Part shown: positions 21,862 to 28,258 of the stretch, in pieces
Numbering within the stretch: the stretch's first letter is position 1
Layout of the letters: each line of letters starts with the position of its first letter
Assembly (NCBI GenBank): GCA_035528175.1
Contig: DATKZC010000015.1
Span: 1 to 29,438, forward strand
Length of the DNA stretch: 29,438 nt
Direction: 5' to 3'
Origin: JAHILA01 sp035528175
GTDB taxonomy: Bacteria; Patescibacteriota; Minisyncoccia; RBG-13-40-8-A
Program-made: the position numbers and the translations under genes
Notes under the pieces: generated by a model
Databases searched by the model: none
What the model was told of the DNA's origin: nothing
The model's input: only the letters and a program-made list of their open reading frames with translations

Positions 21862-23853
21862 ATGGATAAAAAAGAAGCAAAAGAAAGGATAGAAAAATTA
21901 AGAAAAGAGATCTGGAAGCATAGCTATAAATATCACGTTTTAGACCAGTCGGATATTTCTGATGCGGCTTTTGATGCTTTAAAAAACGAACTGGAAGAGT
22001 TGGAATATAAATTTCCGGATTTAATTACTCCAGATTCACCCACCCAGAGAGTTAGCGGAAAACCATTGGATAAATTCCAGAAATTCCATCATTCGGTTCC
22101 CATGCTTTCTTTTAATGATGCTTTCAGCAAACAGGAAATGATTGATTGGCAGAATAGAAACAAAAAAATAGTTAAAAATTACGACAGAGGCGGTTATTAT
22201 TGCGAATTAAAAATCGACGGTTTGGCAATTGAGCTGGTTTATGAAAACGGCATTTTAAAAACAGGCGCAACGCGCGGAGACGGGATGATTGGCGAGAATG
22301 TTACACAGAATTTAAGAACAATTGCCAGTATTCCTTTAAAATTATTTGGAAAATTCCCAAAACAATTAATCGTGCGCGGAGAAGTTTATTTAAAAACTAA
22401 GGAATTTAAAAGAATTAATAAAGAACTGGAAAAAAAAGGAGAAAAAATTTATGCCAATCCAAGGAATCTAGCAGCTGGTTCAATTAGGCAACTGGACCCG
22501 AAAATTACTGCCAGTAGGCGTCTTGATTCTTTTGCTTATGCGTTAATAACCGATTTAGGGCAGAAAAAACACGAGGACGAACATAAAATTTTAAGAGAAT
22601 TAGGATTTAAAATAAATTTACATAATAAATTCTGTAAAGATTTAAATGAAGTGGAAAAACTCAGAAATTATTGGGAGAAGAAAAGAGACAAGCTCGATTA
22701 TGAAATTGACGGAATTGTGGTGATTACTAGCGATAATTCCGCATTCAAAAAACTTGGAGCAGTCGGCAAGGCGCCGAGAGGGGCAATTGCTTATAAATTT
22801 TCCGCTAAAGAAGCAACCACGATTATTAAAGATGTTATCTGGCAAATTGGGAGAACAGGGGTTCTGACTCCAGTCGCAGTATTAAATCCTGTCCAGATCG
22901 GCGGGGCAACAATAACTCATGCTACGCTGCATAATTTTGACGAAATTAAGCGATTGGGAGTGAAAATTGGAGACACAGTAATTGTGGGTAGGGCAGGTGA
23001 TGTAATTCCGGACATTGTAAGGCCGTTAAAAAACATGAGAACCGGCAGAGAAAAAGAAATCAGGGTTCCGCATTTTTGTCCGGCTTGTGGTTCAAAGGTT
23101 GTAAGAATTCAGGGAGAAGTAGCTTATAAATGTTCGGATAAGAATTGCGGAGCAATTTTAAGAGAAAGAATTTATCATTTTGTTTCAAGGAAAGCTTTTG
23201 ATATTGCGGGGGTGGGTCCAAAAATTATAGACAGGTTTTTGGACGAGGGATTAATTAAGGATGCAGGTGATTTATTTTTCTTGAAAGAAGAAGATATGAA
23301 GCATTTGGAGAGATTTGCCGAAAAATCCGCTTCAAATATCATTAAATCAATCCAATCCAGAAAAGAAATAAAATTAGAAAGATTTTTGTTCGGACTGGGA
23401 ATTCCGCAGGTTGGAGAAGAAACAGCGATTGATTTGGCGAGGCATTACAACGGATTGGGAAAAATAAAAGATTCTTCTTTAGAAGAATTGCAAAGAATTC
23501 AGGATATTGGACCAAAAGTTGCTGAATCAATTTATAATTGGTTTAAAGAGAAAAGAAGTTTGGAATTTTTGCACAAACTGGAGAAAGCTGATATAACTGT
23601 AGTAGGTTCAAAATTAAAAATTAAAAGTCAAAAGTTAAAAAATAAAACATTTGTTCTGACTGGTGAATTGGAGGCCATGACACGTGATGAAGCCAAAGAA
23701 AAAATCCGCGCATTGGGCGGAGATGTATCTGGTTCTGTCTCAAAAAACACTGATTTTGTGGTTATTGGTTCTGAACCGGGTTCGAAATACACGAGAGCAG
23801 AGAAATTAGGCGTAAAAATAATTAGCGAAAAAGAATTTCTAAAATTAATATGA
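21862..23853 (+). CDS. ligA: NAD-dependent DNA ligase
   Basis: 663 aa, full length. Ia domain (Tyr-rich N-terminus, KYHVLDQSDISDAAFD), adenylation site ELKIDG with K117, OB-fold region (GRTGVLTPVAVL), four-Cys zinc finger (CPACG…KCSDKNCG), helix-hairpin-helix repeats (FGLGIPQVGEETA, IQDIGPKVAESI) and a C-terminal BRCT domain (from about 595). It seals nicks in replication and repair. The linker just before BRCT (KLKIKSQKLKNK) is encoded by an A-rich CAAAA-type repeat that also occurs in gatA. The gatC start overlaps the stop by four bases. Confidence 0.97.
   Translation: MDKKEAKERIEKLRKEIWKHSYKYHVLDQSDISDAAFDALKNELEELEYKFPDLITPDSPTQRVSGKPLDKFQKFHHSVPMLSFNDAFSKQEMIDWQNRNKKIVKNYDRGGYYCELKIDGLAIELVYENGILKTGATRGDGMIGENVTQNLRTIASIPLKLFGKFPKQLIVRGEVYLKTKEFKRINKELEKKGEKIYANPRNLAAGSIRQLDPKITASRRLDSFAYALITDLGQKKHEDEHKILRELGFKINLHNKFCKDLNEVEKLRNYWEKKRDKLDYEIDGIVVITSDNSAFKKLGAVGKAPRGAIAYKFSAKEATTIIKDVIWQIGRTGVLTPVAVLNPVQIGGATITHATLHNFDEIKRLGVKIGDTVIVGRAGDVIPDIVRPLKNMRTGREKEIRVPHFCPACGSKVVRIQGEVAYKCSDKNCGAILRERIYHFVSRKAFDIAGVGPKIIDRFLDEGLIKDAGDLFFLKEEDMKHLERFAEKSASNIIKSIQSRKEIKLERFLFGLGIPQVGEETAIDLARHYNGLGKIKDSSLEELQRIQDIGPKVAESIYNWFKEKRSLEFLHKLEKADITVVGSKLKIKSQKLKNKTFVLTGELEAMTRDEAKEKIRALGGDVSGSVSKNTDFVVIGSEPGSKYTRAEKLGVKIISEKEFLKLI
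23609..23643. repeat. A-rich CAAAA-type repeat in ligA
   Basis: Quasi-repeated units TCAAAATTAAAAA, TTAAAAGTCAAAAG and TTAAAAAAT encode a Lys-rich linker before the BRCT domain. A similar run lies at 24876-24898 in gatA. Confidence 0.55.
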
Positions 23854-24143
23854 TTGATGTTGAACATATTGCTAAATTGGCGAGGATTGAATTGACAGAA
23901 AAAGAAAAAGGGAAATTTTCCAATGAACTTTCCTCGATTTTGGATTATGTTGATAAATTAAATAAAGTTGATACAAAAAATATCAAGCCGATTCAGCAAA
24001 TAACTGGATTAGAAAGCATAATGCGTAAAGATGAAACAAAAAACCCGCCTTCGCCCCACGGCTACGGCGAGGCAAGCAAAATTTTAGAACAAGCTCCGGA
24101 TAAAAAAGATAATTATTATAAGGTCCCGAAAATTTTTGAATGA
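23850..24143 (+). CDS. gatC: Asp-tRNA(Asn)/Glu-tRNA(Gln) amidotransferase subunit C
   Basis: 97 aa. VEHIAKLARIELTEKEKGKFSNELSSILDYVDKLNKVDT is the GatC N-terminus, and the C-terminal ILEQAP…YYKVPKIFE belt segment is kept. GatC wraps GatA and GatB together in the transamidosome. Between the conserved MRKDE and ILEQAP, a palindromic element adds about PPSPHGYGEA. The start overlaps ligA and the end overlaps gatA (ATGA at 24140-24143). No gatB lies in the window. Confidence 0.93.
   Translation: MIDVEHIAKLARIELTEKEKGKFSNELSSILDYVDKLNKVDTKNIKPIQQITGLESIMRKDETKNPPSPHGYGEASKILEQAPDKKDNYYKVPKIFE
24047..24073. repeat. Palindromic element in gatC
   Basis: GCCTTCGCC (24047-24055) and GGCGAGGC (24066-24073) form a stem with one unpaired T. 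In frame it adds PPSPHGYGEA to a surface loop. Confidence 0.7.
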
Positions 24144-25603
24144 TAGATTTATCTAAACTAACAATAGAATCTGCCCATAAGGCGATGATTAAAAAAGAAT
24201 TTACTTGTACCGAATTAATTCGGGCCTGTTTGGACAAAATTAAAAAAGAAAATAAAGAAATAAATGATTTTTTGGAGATTACGGAGAAATTGGCATTAGA
24301 CCAGGCGCAGAAAATTGACGACAAAATAGAGAGGGGAGAAAAAATAGAGGGGATTGAGGGTATCCCGATTGCAATTAAAGACAATATTTTAGTTGAGGAT
24401 TATAAATGCACGGCTGGGTCGAAAATCTTAGAAAATTACCAAACTCCTTATGACTCAACAGTTGTTAAAAAACTGAAAGACGCAGGCGCGATAATCATCG
24501 GCAAGACAAATCTTGATGAATTCGCCATGGGTTCTTCAACCGAGAATTCTGCATTTGGGGTTGTGAAAAATCCTCTAGACAAGACCCGTGTGCCAGGAGG
24601 TTCTTCTGGCGGTTCTGCTGCAGCTGTGGCAGCCAGCCATTGTTTAGGAGCTCTTGGCTCGGATACAGGCGGTTCAGTGCGCCAGCCAGCAAGTTTTTGC
24701 GGAATAGTCGGATTCAAGCCGAGCTATGGCAGGGTCTCAAGATACGGATTAATTGCCATGGCCTCTTCTTTGGACCAAATTGGAACATTTGGGAAAACAA
24801 CTGCGGACGCAAAATTAATTTTTGATGTTATTAAAGGCAAAGATAAATTTGACTCTACGACAATAGAAAATTCTACTCAAAATTCAAAACTCAAAATCAT
24901 GCCTACCGGCAGGCAGGCTAAGAATTTACGCATCGGGGTGCCGAAAGAATATTTCGGACAGGGGATTGATAAAAAAATAAAGGAAAAAATCCAGAAAGCC
25001 ATAAAAAAATTTGAAAAAATGGGGGCAAAAATTAAGGAAATTAGTTTGCCGTCAACAGAATATGCTTTAGCTGTTTATTATATTATTATGCCGGCAGAAA
25101 TAAGCGCTAATTTGGCAAGATTTGATGGAATTAAATATGGGCTGTCAGCAGGTAACCTGCCTGCTGGTAGGCAGGGAAAAAATTTATTGGAAAATTATCT
25201 AAAAACCAGAGCAGAGGGTTTTGGCGACGAGCCGAGGAGAAGAATTATGCTGGGAACTTATGTTTTATCAGCTGGCTACCGCGATGCTTATTACAATAAA
25301 GCGCAAAAGGTCAGGGCATTAATAAAAAAAGAATTTGATGCGGTTTTTCATGATGTTGATGTTATTTTAACTCCGACCACGCCAACTACAGCTTTTAAAA
25401 TTGGAGAAAAAAAGGACCCATTATCAATGTATTTGTCTGATATTTATACGACTCCGGCTTCTTTGGCCGGATTACCGGCAATCTCCGTGCCGTGCGGCGA
25501 AGTTGATGGGTTGCCGGTCGGCCTACAAATAATTGGACCACAATTTTATGATGAATTTGTTTTCGAAATTGCCAACAGTTTCGAGCACCACAATAGTTTC
25601 TAG
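24140..25603 (+). CDS. gatA: Asp-tRNA(Asn)/Glu-tRNA(Gln) amidotransferase subunit A
   Basis: 487 aa. Amidase-signature enzyme with the Ser-cisSer-Lys triad: K80 in AIKDN, S155 in PGGSSGGSA and S179 in GSDTGGSVRQPA. It frees ammonia from glutamine for amidation of Glu-tRNA-Gln and Asp-tRNA-Asn. Two repeat-coded inserts are seen: about 244-262 (A-rich run followed by MPTGRQAKN) and 337-348 (NLPAGRQGKN). Both fall between conserved segments. The last residues (FEHHNSF) are slightly short of many homologues. The following gene starts 37 bases after the stop. Confidence 0.95.
   Translation: MIDLSKLTIESAHKAMIKKEFTCTELIRACLDKIKKENKEINDFLEITEKLALDQAQKIDDKIERGEKIEGIEGIPIAIKDNILVEDYKCTAGSKILENYQTPYDSTVVKKLKDAGAIIIGKTNLDEFAMGSSTENSAFGVVKNPLDKTRVPGGSSGGSAAAVAASHCLGALGSDTGGSVRQPASFCGIVGFKPSYGRVSRYGLIAMASSLDQIGTFGKTTADAKLIFDVIKGKDKFDSTTIENSTQNSKLKIMPTGRQAKNLRIGVPKEYFGQGIDKKIKEKIQKAIKKFEKMGAKIKEISLPSTEYALAVYYIIMPAEISANLARFDGIKYGLSAGNLPAGRQGKNLLENYLKTRAEGFGDEPRRRIMLGTYVLSAGYRDAYYNKAQKVRALIKKEFDAVFHDVDVILTPTTPTTAFKIGEKKDPLSMYLSDIYTTPASLAGLPAISVPCGEVDGLPVGLQIIGPQFYDEFVFEIANSFEHHNSF
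24876..24918. repeat. Composite element in gatA: A-rich run plus GCCT/AGGC palindrome
   Basis: TCAAAATTCAAAACTCAAAA (from 24876) is followed by GCCT-ACCGGC-AGGC (24901-24914) and CAGG. Encodes QNSKLKIMPTGRQA. Confidence 0.7.
25156..25175. repeat. CCTGCC/GGCAGG palindromic element in gatA
   Basis: CCTGCC (25156-25161), TGCTGGTA, GGCAGG (25170-25175). Encodes LPAGRQ, in the same frame as the first gatA copy. Confidence 0.8.
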
Positions 25604-25640
25604 TCAGAAAGTACAAAACCGGGATGTTATAAGGGAAAGT

Positions 25641-26144
25641 ATGGGTAAATTTTTAGCGCAGGCGAAAGGCGCCTGGGTTGCTTTTGGAGCTAGTGTTAAT
25701 GATTTTTTTCACTCTTATACATGGAGAGAAATTTTCTTCACGCTTAAAGTTATTTCATTTATTTTCTCCATATTGATGTTGCTTGCGATAATTTTTGTTA
25801 TTTTCAAAAAAATGACTCTGGGCGCGATAGCCAAACCAGTAGAATCCGATAAGGAGAAAAAAAAGAGTGCCAAAAAATGGGCAAAGATTGAAAAGAAATT
25901 TAAATCAGGCGTAGAGGCAAATTATAAATTGGCAATTTTGGAAGCGGATAGTTTTTATGACAAGGCTTTAAAAACACTTGGCCGTGAAAAAGAAAAGAAT
26001 TTAAGCAATATTGATGAAATTAAAAAAGCAAAAAGAGTTAAAACCAAAATTATAGATGATTCGGGATATGTGTTAATCGAAGAAGAAGCCGAAGATGCTC
26101 TAGGCGCATATAAAAAAGGATTAGAAGAATTAGGCGCGATGTAA
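25641..26144 (+). CDS. Membrane protein of unknown function
   Basis: 167 aa from ATG 25641, which has AAGGGA four bases upstream; an in-frame ATG at 25533 lies within gatA and is less likely. An amphipathic start (MGKFLAQAKGAW) leads to one clear membrane helix (about 35-57), then a long Lys/Glu-rich cytoplasmic part with probable coiled coil: KKWAKIEKKFKSGVEANYKL and LGREKEKNLSNIDEIKKAKR. No family recognised with confidence; architecture is common in Patescibacteria. It follows gatA on the same strand, and the tRNA cluster promoter begins directly after its stop. Confidence 0.7.
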   Translation: MGKFLAQAKGAWVAFGASVNDFFHSYTWREIFFTLKVISFIFSILMLLAIIFVIFKKMTLGAIAKPVESDKEKKKSAKKWAKIEKKFKSGVEANYKLAILEADSFYDKALKTLGREKEKNLSNIDEIKKAKRVKTKIIDDSGYVLIEEEAEDALGAYKKGLEELGAM

Positions 26145-26145
26145 T

Positions 26146-26174
26146 TTGCAATTTATCGGGGATTATAGTATTAT
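26146..26174 (+). promoter_or_regulatory. Promoter of the fMet-Met-Asp tRNA cluster
   Basis: -35 TTGCAA (26146-26151), 17-base spacer, -10 TATTAT (26169-26174). Start expected near 26181, about 26 bases before the first tRNA. Confidence 0.6.
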
Positions 26175-26183
26175 AGAGACACT

Positions 26184-26199
26184 TCCTGCTATAGCGGGA
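26184..26199. repeat. Palindrome in the tRNA-fMet leader
   Basis: TCCTGCTATAGCGGGA: eight pairs (one T-G) with no loop, right at the predicted RNA start. Confidence 0.5.
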
Positions 26200-26206
26200 T
26201 AAATAT

Positions 26207-26278
26207 CGCGGGGTAGAGAAGTAGTATCTCGCCTGGCCCATAACCAGGAGATCGGCCGTGCAATTCGGTCCCCCGCAA
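26207..26278 (+). tRNA. Initiator tRNA-fMet (CAU) with unusual elbow
   Basis: CGCGGGG/CCCCGCA acceptor with the C1-A72 mismatch that marks initiators. Anticodon stem CCTGG/CCAGG with loop CCCATAA, anticodon CAT. The D-loop is short (AGTAGTA, no GG), and the T-loop is TGCAATT, so position 55 is G instead of T. The last stem pairs of the anticodon arm are not the usual three G-C. Discriminator A; CCA not encoded. A palindromic repeat begins at the discriminator base. Confidence 0.88.
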
Positions 26279-26299
26279 CACTTCGACTTCGCTCAGTGT
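26278..26299. repeat. ACACT/AGTGT palindromic element abutting tRNA-fMet
   Basis: ACACT (26278-26282), centre TCGACTTCGCTC, AGTGT (26295-26299). The centre matches the valS element at 2517-2544 in type. Confidence 0.65.
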
Positions 26300-26305
26300 A
26301 AACCT

Positions 26306-26378
26306 GGCGGCGTAGCTCAGCGGTTAGAGCAGGGTCTTCATAAGGCCAAGGTCAGTGGTCCGACTCCACTCGCCGCTA
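26306..26378 (+). tRNA. tRNA with CAU anticodon (elongator Met or Ile2)
   Basis: Acceptor GGCGGCG/CGCCGCT (terminal G-T), discriminator A. Normal D-loop with GG. Anticodon loop TTCATAA, anticodon CAT; stem has a G-A mismatch at its outer pair. The T-loop is TCCGACT, again with position 55 not T. Met versus lysidine-modified Ile cannot be decided by eye. Confidence 0.85.
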
Positions 26379-26398
26379 TAGATGAATTTGAATATTAT

Positions 26399-26473
26399 GC
26401 AGCCGTAGCTTAGCTGGCTTAAAGCGTCGCCCTGTCACGGCGAAGATCGTGGGTTCGAATCCCATCGGCTGCG
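26399..26473 (+). tRNA. tRNA-Asp (GUC)
   Basis: Acceptor GCAGCCG/CGGCTGC, discriminator G. Anticodon stem TCGCC/GGCGA with loop CTGTCAC, anticodon GTC. T-loop TTCGAAT. CCA not encoded. Confidence 0.95.
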
Positions 26474-26486
26474 CAGAGTAGGTTAG

Positions 26487-26510
26487 ACCTCCATTTTATG
26501 GGGGTTTGCT
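26487..26510 (+). terminator. Terminator of the tRNA cluster
   Basis: ACCTCCAT (26487-26494), loop TTT, ATGGGGGT (26498-26505), then TTGCT. Eight pairs including one T-G. Confidence 0.65.
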
Positions 26511-26532
26511 GTTTGCATTTACTTTAATTTTG

Positions 26533-26541
26533 TGCTAAAAT
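26533..26541 (+). promoter_or_regulatory. Extended -10 promoter before the small membrane protein and pheS
   Basis: TGCTAAAAT, identical to the copies at 5325 and 16635, 14 bases before the ATG at 26556. Confidence 0.5.
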
Positions 26542-26555
26542 TAAGGTAAGATTAT

Positions 26556-26822
26556 ATGCATTTAAAGCCCATAAAAAAGAGGTCTTTTATTGGATTAAAT
26601 CTGACTTGGCTGCTTGTATTTTTAGCGATTTTTGTTATTATATTATATTCAGTTAATCCGTTTGAAGCCAGTATTTTTACTCTAATAATATTTTACATAG
26701 TGCTGTTCTGTCTGTTGTTAGGAATTTTCAGTTTAACCAGATTAATTATAAGAACTCCTTATTGGCTGATGATTTTGCTGGCGCTTTGCGTAATCGTTAT
26801 ATTATTAATTATATCGAATTAA
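26556..26822 (+). CDS. Small three-helix membrane protein
   Basis: 88 aa. A short basic start (MHLKPIKKRSF) leads to three hydrophobic helices at about 14-31, 37-60 and 68-86, with few polar residues between them. There is no recognised domain. It sits one base before pheS and behind its own promoter, so it is the first gene of the pheS-unknown-pheT unit. Tiny proteins of this type just ahead of pheS are plausible in Patescibacteria, but I cannot give a role. Confidence 0.65.
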   Translation: MHLKPIKKRSFIGLNLTWLLVFLAIFVIILYSVNPFEASIFTLIIFYIVLFCLLLGIFSLTRLIIRTPYWLMILLALCVIVILLIISN

Positions 26823-26823
26823 G

Positions 26824-27825
26824 ATGGATATTAAAGAATTAAAAATTAGAGCAATGGAAGAATTGGCCAAAGCAAGGGCCTCGGCTGATTTGGATAATTT
26901 TCAAAACAAATATTTATCCAGAAAAGGAGAAGTTTCAAATATTTTGAGGTCTTTGAAAGATTTAAGCATAGAACAGAGGAAGAAAATTGGCCCGGAAGCA
27001 AATCAATTAAGGCAAGATTTAGGAATGGCGCTTAAAGAGAAAAAGAAAAATATCTCCACCCAAGGAGAGTCCCGCTTAATGGGACACACTACACGATTTG
27101 ATATTACTGCGCCAGGAAAAAAAATAGCCCGTGGACATCTGCATCCTATTACGCATATCTTAAGAAAGATTGAGGAAATTTTCCAGTCCATGGGATTCAA
27201 GATTCTGGAAGGATTTGATATTGAAACCGAATATTATAATTTTGACGCTTTAAATATACCTAAAAATCATCCTGCCCGAGACGCATGGGATACATTCTGG
27301 CTCCGACGTTCGCCAGGGGCGAAGTCGGAGTTATTACTGAGAACGCATACTTCACCCATGCAGGTAAGATTTATGGAAAAGAATAATCCGCCGTTCAGAG
27401 TTATTGTGCCTGGCAGGTGTTTTCGTTACGAGGCAACCGATGCTTCGCATTCGCATACCTTTTATCAGTTGGAAGGATTAATGGTTGACCGTTGTATCAA
27501 TATTGCTAATTTCAAAGCCGTGATTGAACAATTTTTGAAAAAATTATTCGGCAATGATATTGAAATAAGAATTAAGCCAAGTTATTTCCCGTTTGTTGAA
27601 CCGGGTTTCGAAGCGGAGATGAGGGATGCTTCCGGTAAGTGGATGGAAATAATGGGCGCAGGCATAGTACATCCTAATGTTTTTAAAGCAGCCGGCTATG
27701 TGCCTGGCGAATGGCAGGGGTTTGCTTTTGGTATAGGCATAGATAGAATTACAATGTTAAAATATAAAATTAATGATATTAGATTATTATATTCTAATGA
27801 TTTAAAATTTCTTAATCAGTTTTAA
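26824..27825 (+). CDS. pheS: Phenylalanyl-tRNA synthetase alpha subunit
   Basis: 333 aa. N-terminal coiled coil (about 1-80), then the class II core: GHLHPITHILRKIEEIFQSMGF (motif 1), NIPKNHPARD, LLLRTHTSPMQVRFM, GRCFRYEATDASHSHTFYQLEG (motif 2) and GIGIDRITMLKY (motif 3). It makes Phe-tRNA-Phe together with PheT. Two palindromic elements are read in frame: around SRLMGH (residues 83-88) and RRSPGAKSE (160-168), the latter between DTFWL and LLLRTHTS, which are nearly adjacent in homologues. It is followed by a 37-base repeat, a small gene and pheT. Confidence 0.96.
   Translation: MDIKELKIRAMEELAKARASADLDNFQNKYLSRKGEVSNILRSLKDLSIEQRKKIGPEANQLRQDLGMALKEKKKNISTQGESRLMGHTTRFDITAPGKKIARGHLHPITHILRKIEEIFQSMGFKILEGFDIETEYYNFDALNIPKNHPARDAWDTFWLRRSPGAKSELLLRTHTSPMQVRFMEKNNPPFRVIVPGRCFRYEATDASHSHTFYQLEGLMVDRCINIANFKAVIEQFLKKLFGNDIEIRIKPSYFPFVEPGFEAEMRDASGKWMEIMGAGIVHPNVFKAAGYVPGEWQGFAFGIGIDRITMLKYKINDIRLLYSNDLKFLNQF
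27069..27085. repeat. GTCCC/GGGAC palindromic element in pheS
   Basis: GTCCC (27069-27073), GCTTAAT, GGGAC (27081-27085). Encodes SRLMGH. Resembles the loop of the hsp20 leader hairpin (GTCCCGCTT). Confidence 0.65.
27301..27330. repeat. 13-bp hairpin element in pheS
   Basis: CTCCGAC-G-TTCGCC, loop AGGG in part, GGCGAA-GTCGGAG: 13 pairs with one unpaired G. Encodes LRRSPGAKSE inside the catalytic domain. Confidence 0.85.
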
Positions 27826-27828
27826 TGC

Positions 27829-27865
27829 ATGCGAAAAGCGCACTACGAATGCGCCCATGCGAATA
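27829..27865. repeat. 37-base repeat after pheS
   Basis: 33 of 37 identical to 20464-20500 in the ROK kinase gene. It starts four bases after the pheS stop and supplies an ATG (27857) in frame with the next gene. ATGCGAA occurs at both ends as a direct repeat around a GCGCA/TGCGC stem. Confidence 0.85.
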
Positions 27866-27892
27866 ATACCGTTTGAGGGAACGGACAAAAAA

Positions 27893-28258
27893 ATGAAAAA
27901 TAGAGAAAAATTCCCAACAATTAAAAAAGAGGAGGAGAATCCATTAACAGCTTTCAAAAAGAAAGAAATGAAAGCAATGGAAGAAGATAATCTTTATCCA
28001 AGAGCATGGGAGCATATTAATCCGGACAAATTAATTAAGGAATGCCAGGAAGTTTTTAATTTGTACAAAAATGGCGATAGCGATTCCTTAAATTCTGCCA
28101 TGAATAAAATAGAAGCAATCAAGATAGAGACGGGAAAAATGAAAGACAAAAAAACAAAGGATTCAAATGAAAGATTTATTCAATGGATTGATGACGAGGT
28201 AAAAAAAGCATTAAATACAGCACTTACCCAAGAAGAATTGATGAAAAATAATGCATGA
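27893..28258 (+). CDS. Small protein of unknown function between pheS and pheT
   Basis: 121 aa from ATG 27893 (MKNREKFPTIKKEEEN). An in-frame ATG at 27857 would add 12 residues but lies in the repeat, so I prefer 27893. The protein is soluble, helical and highly charged (Lys/Glu-rich), with LYPRAWEHINPDKLIKECQE as its most distinctive segment and RFIQWIDDEVKKAL near the end. No domain recognised. The stop overlaps the pheT start (ATGA, 28255-28258), so it is translated with pheST. A helper of PheRS or a chance operon passenger are both possible. Confidence 0.65.
   Translation: MKNREKFPTIKKEEENPLTAFKKKEMKAMEEDNLYPRAWEHINPDKLIKECQEVFNLYKNGDSDSLNSAMNKIEAIKIETGKMKDKKTKDSNERFIQWIDDEVKKALNTALTQEELMKNNA

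Noticed and set aside
24901..25175. LPxTG sortase signals suggested by MPTGRQ/LPAGRQ
   Set aside because: They lie in the middle of cytoplasmic enzymes without membrane anchor and are repeat-encoded.
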